Below are positions 23,764-35,338 of a DNA stretch of 64,000 bases, in pieces; positions within the stretch are counted from its first letter, which is position 1; every line of letters begins with the position of its first letter. Both the position numbers and the translations under genes were made by a program. The stretch spans positions 496,001 to 560,000 of the forward strand of contig NC_041692.1 in NCBI RefSeq assembly GCF_900005765.1, in the 5' to 3' direction. This stretch comes from Plasmodium relictum. Its lineage: Eukaryota; Apicomplexa; Aconoidasida; Haemosporida; Plasmodiidae. Below the pieces are notes generated by a model, which was not told where the DNA came from, ran no database searches, and saw only the letters and a program-made list of their open reading frames with translations.

Positions 23764-26700
23764 ATGAATGTTGAGGAATATAGACATCAAGTTGGTGGTC
23801 ATTGTAAATTAATTAAACCGAAGGATTCATCAAAAGTTTATAAGCCATTAATAGAAAATGAATATATATTTTATGAAAAATTAACAAATTTTCGTTCTTC
23901 TTCTGCTGAATCTGGACCATTACATATTTTAAAAAAGTTTATTCCTAAATTTTATGGTGTCACTGAAATAGTCATTGAATCTTATTCTGATCTTGAAGAT
24001 AAGAATTTATGTCCATATTCTAATAATATCAAAAATAATAAAGAAAAAAAAAATAAATATAAAAAGTATATAAAGTTGAATATAAAGGAAGATGAGAAAA
24101 AATTGAAAGAGATGAACAAAGATAATGTTGAAAATTTAGAAATTGAAGAAAATGTAAATAATCAGTGGATAGAGAAAAGTAAAAATGAAGATAATAACAA
24201 AAAAAATTTAAGTGGTAAACATATTGATATAAATGATGAAATCATAGAAAAAAATGAATTTGATGAAAAAAATGAAAATATACATAATACGGACAGTATA
24301 AAGAAAAATGATAATATATATAAGAAAGTTAGAAAAAGGAAGGAGTGTGTTCCTCATATTGTTTTAGAAGATTTAGTATATGGATTTAAAAGACCATGTG
24401 TATTAGATATAAAAATGGGGAAAAGACAAAGAAAAATAGGTGCATCATTAGAAAAAAAAAAAAGGCAAGTAGAAAAAAGTTTTAAGACAACTAGTCATTC
24501 TTTAGGTTTTCGATTATGTGGGTGTCAAAACTATAATAAATTGAGCGATACTTTATTTTATAAAGATAAATACTGGGGAAGAAAATTAAGTAAAGAAAAA
24601 ATTCCATGGGCTATTAGAAATTGGTTTTGGAATGGATGTTTGTTATATGAAGAATTAATACCTCTTTTGTTAGAAAAACTACATAGTTTTTTTAATTGTA
24701 TTGTTGAGTTAAGACATTATCGATTTTGGTCTTCTTCCTTATTGTGGGTTTTTGATGGAGGATTAAATGATAAAAAAGCGAGATCTAATTCATTAGATAT
24801 TAGGATGATTGATTTCGCAAATACTATATATTTACAAGACAATCCTTCTCCAGATGATGAATATATTTTCGGTTTAAAAAATTTAATTGATTCTATTCAA
24901 ATTTTAAATAATTCAATTCATAATATATATTTCTTGCCATATGAAATTACTACATGTTTTTATTCAGATAACTATAATACAAGAGGGATTTGGGAAAATA
25001 GGATTTTCAAGAAATCGAAATCTGTTATTTTTGAAGAAAAGAAAAAAAAAAACAAAAAAACTGTTTATATAAATTTTGAATTTTTAAAAAATACTAAAAA
25101 GAAAAAAAAAAAAAAAAATGAAATCCCAACTATAAGTAACTCAGATTACTTAATTGAAGAAGATTTAAATAAATTCTCGCAAAAAAAAAAAAAAAAAAAA
25201 AAAATTCAAATTATAAGTAATTCAGATTACCCAATTAAAGAAGATATAAATGTACATGCATATAATAAAAATGAAAATAACAAAACATATCATAAAGGAA
25301 TTATAAGTACTGATATGAAAAAAAGCATAGGTAACTTAGTTAATAATGATTTAAATGAGACAAAGATAGAGAGTTGTGAGTATAATGATATTATGTTCAT
25401 GCAAAATAAGAATGATACAAGAAAAAATGATACAGATAAGATGATAGATACACAAATGTATGATGAGACAAATAAATTGTCACAAGAAATTTTGAAAGAT
25501 TCTATTACTAGAAAGTTAGATGATAATAAAAATATAGAGGCATTATATAATAGATCAAATTATAAGAGTAAAATAGAATTAATAATAGAAGAACATATAG
25601 GTAAAGGCATTGAAAAATGCTATAAAAATGAACAAATAGAAGTTGAAGAAAAAGAAAATAAGAAAGTCGACTCATTGAAAAGCGAAAAAGATAACTATGG
25701 AGAAGAAAGAGAAAAAAAAAATGAAATAAAATCATCTAACTTGTTGAACCAAAGTGGTATTTTCAATTCTTATATAGAATACAGTAATCAAGCTATAGAT
25801 AAAGAAAGATTAAATACATATGAAGAAAAAATGACAGAAATAAAAAATGATAGTCATAATAAAAATATAAGTAATATTAAAAGGTCAAAATATAATAAGG
25901 AAGTAGAAATTGGATATATTGATACTAATAAAAAATATTTAAATAATTTTCCATTATCAAAGAATCACGATAAAAAAAGAAGTACATCAACATTATTATC
26001 AAAGAATTATAACAAAAAAATTAACACAAAATTAAAGTATAACAAATCATATGATAAAATAATACATGAAACTATTATTAGAACTCTAAAAATTGTTTCA
26101 AAACTTAATAAAAAAATTCAAAAGAAAATAGGAAATTATTCTGATGCTATTTCTAATTCAGAAAATAATAGGTATATTAAGAAATACAGTGATGATTATT
26201 CTAATAGGATTCAAAAGAATAATAAAAATGATGGTGAAGAAAATAGTTATGAAATGGATACACTAAATGATAAATATAAGAATGAAAGTATCTTTAATCA
26301 ATTTAACAGTAACAGTGATGTTATAAATTATAAAAATAATAAAAATAAAAAATATTATGAGGTGAATAAAGAATCATCAAATTTAATTAAAGAAAAAGGA
26401 ACAAGAAATAAGGAAAATGGCGATGAAATGAGAGAAAATTATAAAAATGGAAATGATTTCATTTATTTTAGAAATACAAACTACAAGAAGCATACGAATG
26501 ATAAAAATGTGTATAATTTATTAATCAGCAATATAAAAAAAGAAAATTCATTTAATTACATGATCAAAAATAGTGATATAAAAAAAAAAATTATGTACAC
26601 GAGTGTTTTAAATAAAAATATAAACCTCAAAGTATTGATAAATCGAATTATTAAAATGGAAATAGAAAAAAAAAAGAAGGAAGAAAATCGTCTATTAATA

Positions 26701-27579
26701 AAAAATAAGAGACACATTAATTTAAAAAGTTTATGTATGAGTAATTTTTCTGATAGCAATAAAGATATCATAGAAATACAAAACAAAATAAAAAAAATGA
26801 AAATAAAAAAAAGTGTGTTGAATAAAAATTTAAACAATAAGCAAAATGAATATTTATTTAAAAATAACCAATATTTGTTAAAGTATTTAAATTATAACTC
26901 GGATTCAATATTAATTTCTAAAAGTATAAAAAACTACAATTCAAAGCAAAAACTAAAAGAAAAGAATAATATATATAAAAGATGTAGTTCTTGTACAGAT
27001 ATGTTATTAAGTATTAAGAAAGGGAAGAGAAAAAAAAATAAAAGAAATAAAATAAGGAAATTGCTTCTAAGAAAACTGAATGTATTTTCAAATGTTAAAG
27101 GCAACATTAAAATAAATAAAAAAAAAGTTTTTAATAATAATATTAGCAATAAATTGGATTTGACACATATGAATAAAAAATTAGGAAATACTTTATTTCA
27201 TAACCTTTCCGATGAATTTAATGTATTTAATTCTGAATATAAAAGTAACTTTTATTTTGATGAAATTTCTCATCAAAAAGGGAATGATTCTATTAAAAAA
27301 AAGTATTTCGTAAATGAAATGAGAAGTAAAAATTTAATAGTTCCTTTAACAGAAACTAATGAAAATTATAAATATCTACGTAGATCCTTATCAGAACCAA
27401 ATTTTTATAAATTTAATCATTTTAGATGTGTAAATAATGATTTTTATGACAATAAAATCAATTACAATAATTTAATTAAAAACAGATTAGATAAATTAAC
27501 TAAAGTACCAATTTATAATCAAATATATGGATTTTCATCTAATTCGAGTAATACATATTCATCTGATTATTCTTTTTAA
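23764..27579 (+). CDS. Inositol polyphosphate kinase (IP6K/IPMK family)
   Basis: Single exon, 1271 residues. The conserved kinase lies in about the first 410 residues. The inositol-binding signature P-x3-D-x-K-x-G is PCVLDIKMG at about 211-219. Next come SLGFRLCGCQ at about 243, the SSLL motif (FWSSSLLWVFDGG) at about 320-332, and the metal-binding DIRMIDFANT at about 346-355. These residues support ATP-dependent phosphorylation of an inositol phosphate, most likely InsP6-type (inference). A charged insert of about 110 residues splits the region before PCVLDIKMG. The C-terminal 850 residues are a Lys/Asn/Glu/Ser-rich extension without recognised domains. It contains two long Lys tracts (about 440-450 and 473-480) that flank a duplicated block, ISNSDYLIEED and ISNSDYPIKED. 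Start ATG at 23764 in AAAATG context. Alternative: inositol polyphosphate multikinase. Confidence 0.85.
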   Translation: MNVEEYRHQVGGHCKLIKPKDSSKVYKPLIENEYIFYEKLTNFRSSSAESGPLHILKKFIPKFYGVTEIVIESYSDLEDKNLCPYSNNIKNNKEKKNKYKKYIKLNIKEDEKKLKEMNKDNVENLEIEENVNNQWIEKSKNEDNNKKNLSGKHIDINDEIIEKNEFDEKNENIHNTDSIKKNDNIYKKVRKRKECVPHIVLEDLVYGFKRPCVLDIKMGKRQRKIGASLEKKKRQVEKSFKTTSHSLGFRLCGCQNYNKLSDTLFYKDKYWGRKLSKEKIPWAIRNWFWNGCLLYEELIPLLLEKLHSFFNCIVELRHYRFWSSSLLWVFDGGLNDKKARSNSLDIRMIDFANTIYLQDNPSPDDEYIFGLKNLIDSIQILNNSIHNIYFLPYEITTCFYSDNYNTRGIWENRIFKKSKSVIFEEKKKKNKKTVYINFEFLKNTKKKKKKKNEIPTISNSDYLIEEDLNKFSQKKKKKKKIQIISNSDYPIKEDINVHAYNKNENNKTYHKGIISTDMKKSIGNLVNNDLNETKIESCEYNDIMFMQNKNDTRKNDTDKMIDTQMYDETNKLSQEILKDSITRKLDDNKNIEALYNRSNYKSKIELIIEEHIGKGIEKCYKNEQIEVEEKENKKVDSLKSEKDNYGEEREKKNEIKSSNLLNQSGIFNSYIEYSNQAIDKERLNTYEEKMTEIKNDSHNKNISNIKRSKYNKEVEIGYIDTNKKYLNNFPLSKNHDKKRSTSTLLSKNYNKKINTKLKYNKSYDKIIHETIIRTLKIVSKLNKKIQKKIGNYSDAISNSENNRYIKKYSDDYSNRIQKNNKNDGEENSYEMDTLNDKYKNESIFNQFNSNSDVINYKNNKNKKYYEVNKESSNLIKEKGTRNKENGDEMRENYKNGNDFIYFRNTNYKKHTNDKNVYNLLISNIKKENSFNYMIKNSDIKKKIMYTSVLNKNINLKVLINRIIKMEIEKKKKEENRLLIKNKRHINLKSLCMSNFSDSNKDIIEIQNKIKKMKIKKSVLNKNLNNKQNEYLFKNNQYLLKYLNYNSDSILISKSIKNYNSKQKLKEKNNIYKRCSSCTDMLLSIKKGKRKKNKRNKIRKLLLRKLNVFSNVKGNIKINKKKVFNNNISNKLDLTHMNKKLGNTLFHNLSDEFNVFNSEYKSNFYFDEISHQKGNDSIKKKYFVNEMRSKNLIVPLTETNENYKYLRRSLSEPNFYKFNHFRCVNNDFYDNKINYNNLIKNRLDKLTKVPIYNQIYGFSSNSSNTYSSDYSF
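25093..25248 (+). repeat. Duplicated poly-Lys + ISNSDY block within the inositol kinase
   Basis: Two copies of a unit encoding a poly-Lys run followed by x-I-x-ISNSDY-x-I-x-ED. The second carries a longer A run (A22 at the DNA level). It looks like a tandem intragenic duplication of about 80-90 bp, with drift since. Confidence 0.75.
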
Positions 27580-28776
27580 AAATTATAATTTTTTTTTTTT
27601 TTCAAGTTCAAAATCTGAAAATATTACAAATACTTGTGTTTGATTATATAAGACAATTTGCAATAAAAAGAAAAATTTATTGTTATATGAAAGAGAAAAT
27701 TAGGAAATAACTAAGATAAAATATATATTTTTAGCAAATATGGATTTCAAAAGCTTATATTTAAAAAAAAAAAAAATTATATGATTTTATGTTTTCATTA
27801 TTATTTTTATTTTTTATTAATTTTTTTTTTTTTTTAATAAATTTTGCTATTTAATTTTTTCTTGTCAAATTACAAAACTATTATACTATATTTTTTTCTT
27901 TTTTTTTTGATTTTTTTAGAGAAATAATAAATTTTTTTTTTTTTATTGTGATTTATTTTAAAATAATTATAACTGATTTTAATATTGTTTTAATATATAT
28001 TAAGATATATTATTCTAAAATATATTTTCTCATTATTTCCAAAATTATTTAATCTTATGTCTAACTCCATTCTTTTAATAAATATATTTTTTCACTTTTT
28101 TTTAAATATATAAATTAAAAAAATAATTTTATAAAAATTATAAAAAAAAAAATATTTTAGATTTTTAGTTTATTAAAACATTTATAAATTATGAGAAATT
28201 TTAAACTCAAATTTTTAAATTAATCTTTATTAATGCTATGAATTGAAATTTAATTTTATCATAATTAAAAAATGTATAGAGAATGAAATCATATTTCTTT
28301 AAACTTTTTAGTTGTAAAATAAAATAATCAGTAAAAAAAAAAAAAAATAAATAACTTTGTATAAAAAAGGAATTTTAAAAAAAATATATTATATTTTCTT
28401 TTAAATAAAATAATTCATGTTTAATTTTAGTTTTTTTTGTTTTTGTTATTATTTTTTTTTGATTTTCCTATTTATTAGTTAATGAAAATAGAGAAAAATA
28501 TCTAAACGAAATATAATTTTACATAGCCTTTAATAAAAAATTAATTTGTATTTATTTTTCATACCTTTTTTTTATTTTTTTTTATTTTTTATAAATTTAA
28601 AATAATTTAGTTTAGATATATCTTAAATTTAAATTTTTTTTGTGTATTTATTAATTTTAATAAAAATAAATTATAAAAAAAAATAATAAAAGTTAAACAT
28701 TATTATTAGAAAATGTTTAGTTAATAAAAAAAACTAAATATAATAAAATAATTCTTTTTTGAATAAATTAAGGGAA
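27580..28776. other. Intergenic, 1.2 kb
   Basis: 3' UTR of the inositol kinase and promoter of the Arf-like gene. T-rich, no coding signal. Confidence 0.6.
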
Positions 28777-29127
28777 ATGAGTATTTTTGGCGTTTTAAAA
28801 AAATGTTTCAAGTTTGTATTTTTTTTGTTTCTCCGTTTTTTTAGTATAAAAGCAACAACAAAAAAAAATCTGATTATTTTTGGTTTGCCGTCTTCTGGAA
28901 AAACGTCTATTATATATTTTTTCAAATTGGGATATCTAATAACTACTGTAAACATAAATAATTAAAAAAAATTGTTTTAAAAATTGATAACACAAAAAAA
29001 AAGCAAAAAAAATGTAGAAATATAAAATTAAGATAAAATGTAAAATGTGATTTATATTTCTTTTGAAAAGAGAATACTTAAATGAAAATAAATTATTATA
29101 TTATCATAAAAATAATAAAAAAATATA

Positions 29128-29176
<49 letters not shown>

Positions 29177-29681
29177 AATTTTTTGCAAAATATAGGTTAG
29201 AACTTTTTTGATAAATGAAGAAAGTTTTACTATAACATTAAAAACTAATAAAGATAATTTTGAGGAGAAGAAATTTAAAGTAAAATTTTTTGAAATAGGA
29301 AGTGATTGTTCATTTAATTTAATTAAAGAATATTCGGAATTATCTAATGATCTTATATATATTGTGGATAGCTCACAGAAAGGTTCTTTAAGTGAAGCAA
29401 GAGATGATTTTATTAGAATAATATATGATTTTAGATTTATATATCGAAAATGTAAATTTCTAATTTTTTTAAATAAACAAGATTCCAATGGATGCTTAAA
29501 ATCCGATGAAATAATAAATTATTTTTCATTACCAAAAGAATTATTATATAGATGTAAATTTATTTCTTGCAGCACCTTGTCTGGGGAGGGATTGAAAGAA
29601 GGATTAGAATGGTTGTTAAATTCTAATGTATTCTCAGATAGAAATGATGTGAATTATGAAAATAGAAAAATATATTATTAG
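28777..29681 (+). CDS. Atypical Arf-like small GTPase, 2 exons
   Basis: join(28777..28947, 29196..29681), 218 residues. P-loop GLPSSGKTS (G1, about residues 39-47), a switch-I Thr in YLITTVRT at the exon junction, G4 NKQD at about 146-149 and G5-like SCSTLSGEGL mark a Ras-superfamily protein of the Arf/Arl/SRbeta type. G3, normally D-x-G-G, reads EIGSDC, so the Asp and second Gly are missing and hydrolysis may be weak. There is no Gly2 for myristoylation. Instead residues 8-22 (KKCFKFVFFLFLRFF) are strongly hydrophobic, which would suit a membrane anchor as in SRbeta. I chose the ATG at 28777 because the frame further upstream starts with TTG. The C-terminus is about 20 residues longer than a minimal Arf. 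The intron contains a (TA)n run of about 40 bp. Partner and pathway unknown. Confidence 0.75.
29131..29173. repeat. (TA)n microsatellite in the Arf-like intron
   Basis: About 21 TA units immediately before the acceptor of the Arf-like gene intron, leaving a weak polypyrimidine tract (TTTTTTGCAAAATATAG). Confidence 0.85.
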
Positions 29682-30180
29682 AAATTATCATTAAAAATAT
29701 GTATCCGTTTAATAAAGGCACAATTCCAAATAAAACTAGCTTTCTTTATCCTTTTTTCTTAAATAAATATCATTTATTACAAATTTATACTATCTATAAA
29801 ATATTTACATATATGCATAGAATATTTTATTGCAAATTGTTCTATAGTTCTTTTATTTGGTTATTTTATATTTTTAATTTTCTTAAATTAACCATTTTGC
29901 CTATTAAATATCTTGTATATAATATTTTTTGTTAATCTATCATATATTTTTTAATTTTATATTTTTTTTACTTCTTTATATTTTGAATTATAAGACAATT
30001 ATTTTTTTTTTTTTTTGTAATTTTATAAGAATTTACAGCTTTTTATTATTTTGTGACAAAAATTTTTAATTTTTTATTAAAAAAAATGTTTATTAGAAAA
30101 AAAAAAAAAAAAAAAAAAAATAATAAATTATAAAAATTAATAGAATATACTATTATTAGAAATTGTATATTTTATGTTAT
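29682..30180. other. Convergent intergenic region, 0.5 kb
   Basis: 3' UTRs of the Arf-like and small secreted genes, with an A24 run near 30098-30121. The open frame 29699-29935 has no recognisable content. Confidence 0.5.
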
Positions 30181-30929
30181 TTAAAATATAATAAAATATA
30201 AGGATCTTTCCCCTAATAAATCTTTAAGCTAAATAAAAATTTATATTTTTATAAATATTTTTATATCTTTTGTATTTGAAAAAAGGAATAAAAATTAGTT
30301 TAGTAAGTAAATTTTCTTTATATTTCTCCATTTACTGTTTCATTTTTTTTTTTTTAAATATTTTTAAAAATAAATTACTTGATCTAATTCTTCTAAAATA
30401 TTTTGATTAGTTGCATCTACATCCTTATAATATCTTTCTGCAAGTTTCTGAAGACAAGAAAAAATTGGTTTTTCATTTAATCTTAAATTATAATTTTTTT
30501 TTTATGAATGTATACTTTTAAGGAGTTTTCTGGATATTCTTTTTCAATTTCATTCTTAATATCCTTTAATTCATAATCTTATAAAATAATAATAATAATA
30601 ATAATTGTATAAAAAAAAATAACAAAATTTAATATTGTTTTTCAGATTTTCTATATCTATTGAACTATAATAAAAAAAACCTGATGAAACCTTGTCTCCT
30701 GGAAATGCATTAACAGAATGAGAATTTAATGGCTAAAAATAAAATTAAAATTAAAAAAAATAAAATAAGTACTAAAATATGTTAAAACATATTTAAATAT
30801 GATTAAATTGTTATAAATTTTATTGAATCAAAATAAAAAATAAACCTTATAAATACTTTGAATATCATAAGGTATTTGTGCATAAACAAGATAAAACAAA
30901 AAAAAAAATAGAAAAATAAAATTTTTCAT
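30181..30929 (-). CDS. Small secreted protein of 104 residues, 5 exons, function unknown
   Basis: complement(join(30181..30228, 30379..30447, 30516..30577, 30681..30732, 30846..30929)); phases close throughout. The first exon encodes a classic signal peptide, MKNFIFLFFFLFYLVYAQ, with likely cleavage after Ala-17. The mature part is about 87 residues and acidic/helical: DYELKDIKNEIEKEYPENSL, then KLAERYYKDVDATNQNILEE. No cysteines, no second TM and no recognisable domain. It is too fragmented to appear as a single open frame. If the last intron is not spliced, the protein ends 12 residues sooner with VIYF instead of LKDLLGERSLYFIIF. The spliced form is preferred because the last exon has raised GC and a clear acceptor. 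It lies head to head with the SAS6-like gene. Confidence 0.65.
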
Positions 30930-31961
30930 TTTTAAAAAATAATTAGAAAAGAAGAAGGAAATAGTAATTAAATTAAGTATTGTATATTTTAATAAAAATG
31001 TCTACTATATAATAATTATTTTTAAATTAGACAGAAAAGTGTGATAAAATAAACTAATATTTTTGTACTTATTTTTGTAAAACACTAATATATATTATTT
31101 TTCTTGTAATTTTTTTTTTTTATTTTAAATATATATATATATATATATTAGTGTTTATATGTGTTTTATAGTGTTACAAATGCTTATAAATATGTGTAAA
31201 TACACATAATTTATACCTTTGTATATTTTTATTATAAAATATAATAGGAGAAATAGATGAAAGATATTAATAATATTTTTAGTGATTACAATGCTATATT
31301 ATTATTTTATATAATAAATGATGAATAAACCTAAAAAAAAAAGTAAACAATTATATACTTTTTTTTTTTTCTATTTTTTGTAACATAAATACAATACAAT
31401 ATATATATATTAATTTGCTTTCTCCTAAATTTATTTTTTTTAAAAGCATTTTACAACCTTCTTATTAATTCGCCTATCTAATTTTTTAGTTTAGTAAATA
31501 AATAGAATTATAAAGTTCGTAAATATGAAAATTATTATTGAAAATAAAATGTGATAATTTTTTTTTAATTTTATAATAATTATATTTTTTTTTTTTTTTA
31601 CTTTAAAACATTTGAAAAAAAGTTTTATTCTAAAAAATTTTGTGCACACATACACTTTTTTTGAAAATTTATTTACAAATAAAAAAAAATAAAAATATAT
31701 TAAAATATGTACGATTACAAATATTATTTACCTTTATTAGTATAAAAAATACATATAAAAAATTATGTATTATGAAAAAATTATTTTTTATTTGCTTTTG
31801 AAATATAGAAAAAATATATTTGTTATAAAAATAATATTGCCATAAAAATATATTTCTGTCTTTTATTTTAAATATTTAACAAGCTTTTTATCTTTGTCTT
31901 TATTTCAAATAACATTTTTTATATCCTTAAAGTTTTTTTACAAATTAAATAAAAAAAAAAA
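30930..31961. other. Divergent intergenic region, 1.0 kb
   Basis: A/T runs between the secreted-protein gene and the SAS6-like gene; both promoters expected. No coding signal. Confidence 0.6.
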
Positions 31962-33344
31962 ATGAACAAATATGATTTAAATAACTTTTTATGCCAATTT
32001 GATTTTTCTTCTTTGCAAGAATTAGATCCTTCTTTAAGTTACATTAAAAAAAAAAAAATTTTTTTTAAATAAAAAGATAAATCATTGATAATATATTTTA
32101 ATTATACGTATATATATACAAATGAAAAATATTTCTGTGAACTATTAACTTTAGATGGTGGATATAAATCATGTTACAGTAAAGACGTTCCTTTTGAAAT
32201 AAGAATTCAAGAATTAGAAAATGAACCTCAAGAAATTGGTTCTCTTGAAATAATAACTGTTAAAATTTTGGTTTTAGTAAGAAAATTTTTTTTTTTTTAA
32301 TTTTTTATTTTACAAAATATAAGAATTTCCAATTTGTTTACCTTAAAAATTTATATAAAAGTTCAAAATATGTATTTTTTTAGAATTGCTTTATTTTATT
32401 TCTTGTACAAAATATTTAAATAAAAAGATTAATATATATGTTTACAGGGGGATGAACTAAATGCTCAAAGTGTGAAAGTAGAATTGACTAGTGAAACAGA
32501 TTTATTTTTTCATTTCACTCAAACGTAACAAAAATAATAAATAATATGTCTTAGGATAAATATATATATATAATATAATCTTATCGTTATATTAATTTTT
32601 CTTAGAATAGATGAAATATCATTTGCGGTTATGCAAAATAATCAAAAACTAATGATTAATTTTTCTGAATACTTGCAAGTTTTAATAAAAATGTTTAATT
32701 CATGTGTAAAAGAACCGCATAGGTTATATAAAAATAATAAATATACTTTATTATATTACTTTGGATATATATTGCAAAGTATATACTATATATGTGTACC
32801 TTCACTTTTTTTTATTTAGTTTTTTAGCTATATTTACTATAAAACAAAATAGAAAAGCTCGATTAGATTTCATAAAAGTAAAAAAAAAAAAAAATAATTG
32901 AATATAATAGTTTTTAGATGTATTTCATTTTATTTTATTTTTATTTTTATAAGAATATGGAATATAAGTTTATTGAATTACTAGTTTGCGATTTTAATCA
33001 ATCTTCTGAAGAAAATATAAAAGAAAGCATTACTTTTAGATATAGTTTGATGAAATCAAAAAACACTATTATGTATAAAAGATTACAAGTAAATAAATAT
33101 AATAAAAGAAATAACACGTATATTACCATAATCATAATAATCTATCATTATTTTTACTTCTATCTATCTTCTATATTCTTACATATTTATATAGGATATA
33201 AGCACTTTAATTAAATCAAAAAACCCTTCTCTTTTAATGCAAATTCAAAAGGCAGCTTGTAGACAATTAGAACTCATAAAAAATAAGAAATGTACTAAAA
33301 ATATATATAATATAAAGAAAATACATGAAGATGTTATTACATAA
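31962..33344 (+). CDS. SAS6L: SAS6-like protein with PISA domain, 7 exons
   Basis: join(31962..32037, 32077..32276, 32448..32524, 32606..32722, 32820..32877, 32954..33088, 33195..33344), 270 residues in phase. The conserved part begins with YFCELLTLDGG and continues KDVPFEIRIQELE and SVKVELTSETDLFFHFTQT. Next come IDEISFAVMQNNQKLMINFS, then FLAIFTIKQNRKARLDFIK and the end of the globular head. This order matches the SAS-6 N-terminal (PISA) head that builds the centriolar cartwheel. The protein stops soon after the head with no long coiled coil. That is the pattern of apicomplexan SAS6-like, an apical-complex protein, rather than true SAS-6. Exon 1 to exon 2 is uncertain: the only canonical acceptor gives a 39-bp intron and about 15 Tyr/Ile-rich residues before NEKYFCELL. 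Confidence 0.7.
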
Positions 33345-35233
33345 AAATTTTTTTTTATATTATTTAATTTAATACATAAATATGATATGGATAATTTAAA
33401 AAAGAAAAAAAAATTGTTTATTTTTAAATATTTATAGAGATGTATCATTATGTACAAAAATTTGGATTATTGTCAATAATCTTCAAAAAAAATTTTTTTT
33501 CTTTATTTTTTTTGCTTATTTCCAAAGATGCAATAATGACAATTACATTTTTAAAAAATTTTATAGGTATAATCATTTACCATTAAGTTTTCTTTGATAT
33601 TTTTTTTTTTTTATTTATTTTTAGTTATTTTTTCCTAAAGCTCTTTTTTTTTTGTTTGAATAACAATGTTATATCTTTAAGTTATATCACAGGAATACTT
33701 TATGAATTTTAATTTAAAAGGCTTGTGAAAAGAAAAAAAAATACATTTTTAATTAATGAATAAAATACATAGTAAAATAAATGCAAAGTTTAAAATAACT
33801 ATATTTTCATATATTAATTTTTTTAAATAGCTGTTGAATATGTTTTTTAATTTTAAAAATTTTTAAATTTTATTTAAATATTTATATATATAGAATGATT
33901 ATTTATTTATTTTTTTTTTTTTTAATCTATCAAAAAAAAAAAAAAAAAATTAATTATTCATAAAGTATACCTTTTAAAAAAGAAGTAATTCTACAACTAA
34001 TAAGGAAGAAAGAGAAATAGGAAATTAATTTATCTAAAATAAAAAAAAAAATGTACAATAAAAAGTTAAAAAAATATATGCATATAAAAGGCTTTTTATT
34101 TACACACAAATCTAAAATTTCCATTTAAGGGTTATTCACCTTTTTATAAAATATGTGGAAATTAAAAAAAAAAAAAAATAAATAATACTATTATATTAAG
34201 TAAAAGATATTATTTTATATATCTTTATTGTCACATTACATGAAATTTTTTTTCTTATTTTTTTTTATTAATTATTGATCATTTTGTTAATTTTTTTTTT
34301 TAAATACACAATTAATGAAAAATATAAATTACTTTTATTTTATATTTTTTATATGTGATTATACTATATATTTAACACCTCAAATAATATATTGTAAAGT
34401 AAAAGAAAACTTTTTAATAATATTAATAATTAGTTTTAAAAAAATAAATTATGTAAAGATGGAAAATTTAAAATATAGTAATTATAATGTAGGTAGTTAA
34501 AAATATAAAATTAACTAAAAAAACATAGTAATAAAACAAACTAGTAATTAGCGTCAGTTCTATGTGCTTATTATTTTTTGGTAGCGTATTATCAAAGATT
34601 ATAAAAAATCTTTAGTATTTATTTTAAAAAAAAATATAAATTTTTAACTTCTATTATCTATAATTGGAAAAAAAAAAAAAAAAAAAATTAGAATTCTATT
34701 TTTTAAATTTAAGAATTAATTTTTTAATGAAACAAATAGGAATTGTAACTTTCAATATATATATATATATTATATATAAAGAGAAAAAAAAAATGAATGC
34801 TCATCTTTATATATCTTAAAATAATTAAAAAAAAATAAATAAATCATAATATATTTTTAAATAATAAAATATTTAGTTAATTTTTTTATATTTTTTTTTT
34901 AGTAAACATAATTGAAAAATATTATATACATATATTTATATATAAATAGCATGTTTTTTTACTTTTGACATATAAATTAAATAATATAAATATATATTTT
35001 TAAATTAAAAAAAAAATAAATAAAATAAAAAAGGGGAAAAGAAAAAAATATAAAGAAATAGATTATCATGAAGAATAATTAGCATTAAAAACAATAAATA
35101 TCTAATATCGTTTTGATAATTTGATTGTTACTTTATCTTTCTTATTATAGCACCATTTTCAATTTTTAAAATTATAGAAGTTTATTTTTTCATAATAACA
35201 TATAAAACATAAATTTAATTTGGAAAACATGTA

Positions 35234-35298
<65 letters not shown>

Positions 35299-35338
35299 CT
35301 CCATAAAGAGAAAATTGATATTTTGAAAAAAAAAAGAA
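33345..35338. other. Intergenic, 2.0 kb
   Basis: SAS6L 3' UTR and PRP40 promoter. The open frame 34315-34500 has no family features. A (TA)n run of about 55 bp lies at 35236-35290, just before the PRP40 start. Confidence 0.6.
35236..35290. repeat. (TA)n microsatellite upstream of PRP40
   Basis: About 27 uninterrupted TA units, ending roughly 50 bp before the PRP40 ATG, so within the 5' UTR or promoter. Confidence 0.9.

Noticed and set aside
34315-34500. 61-residue plus-strand frame before PRP40
   Set aside because: Ile/Lys/Tyr-rich low-complexity frame with no start context, partner exon or domain.
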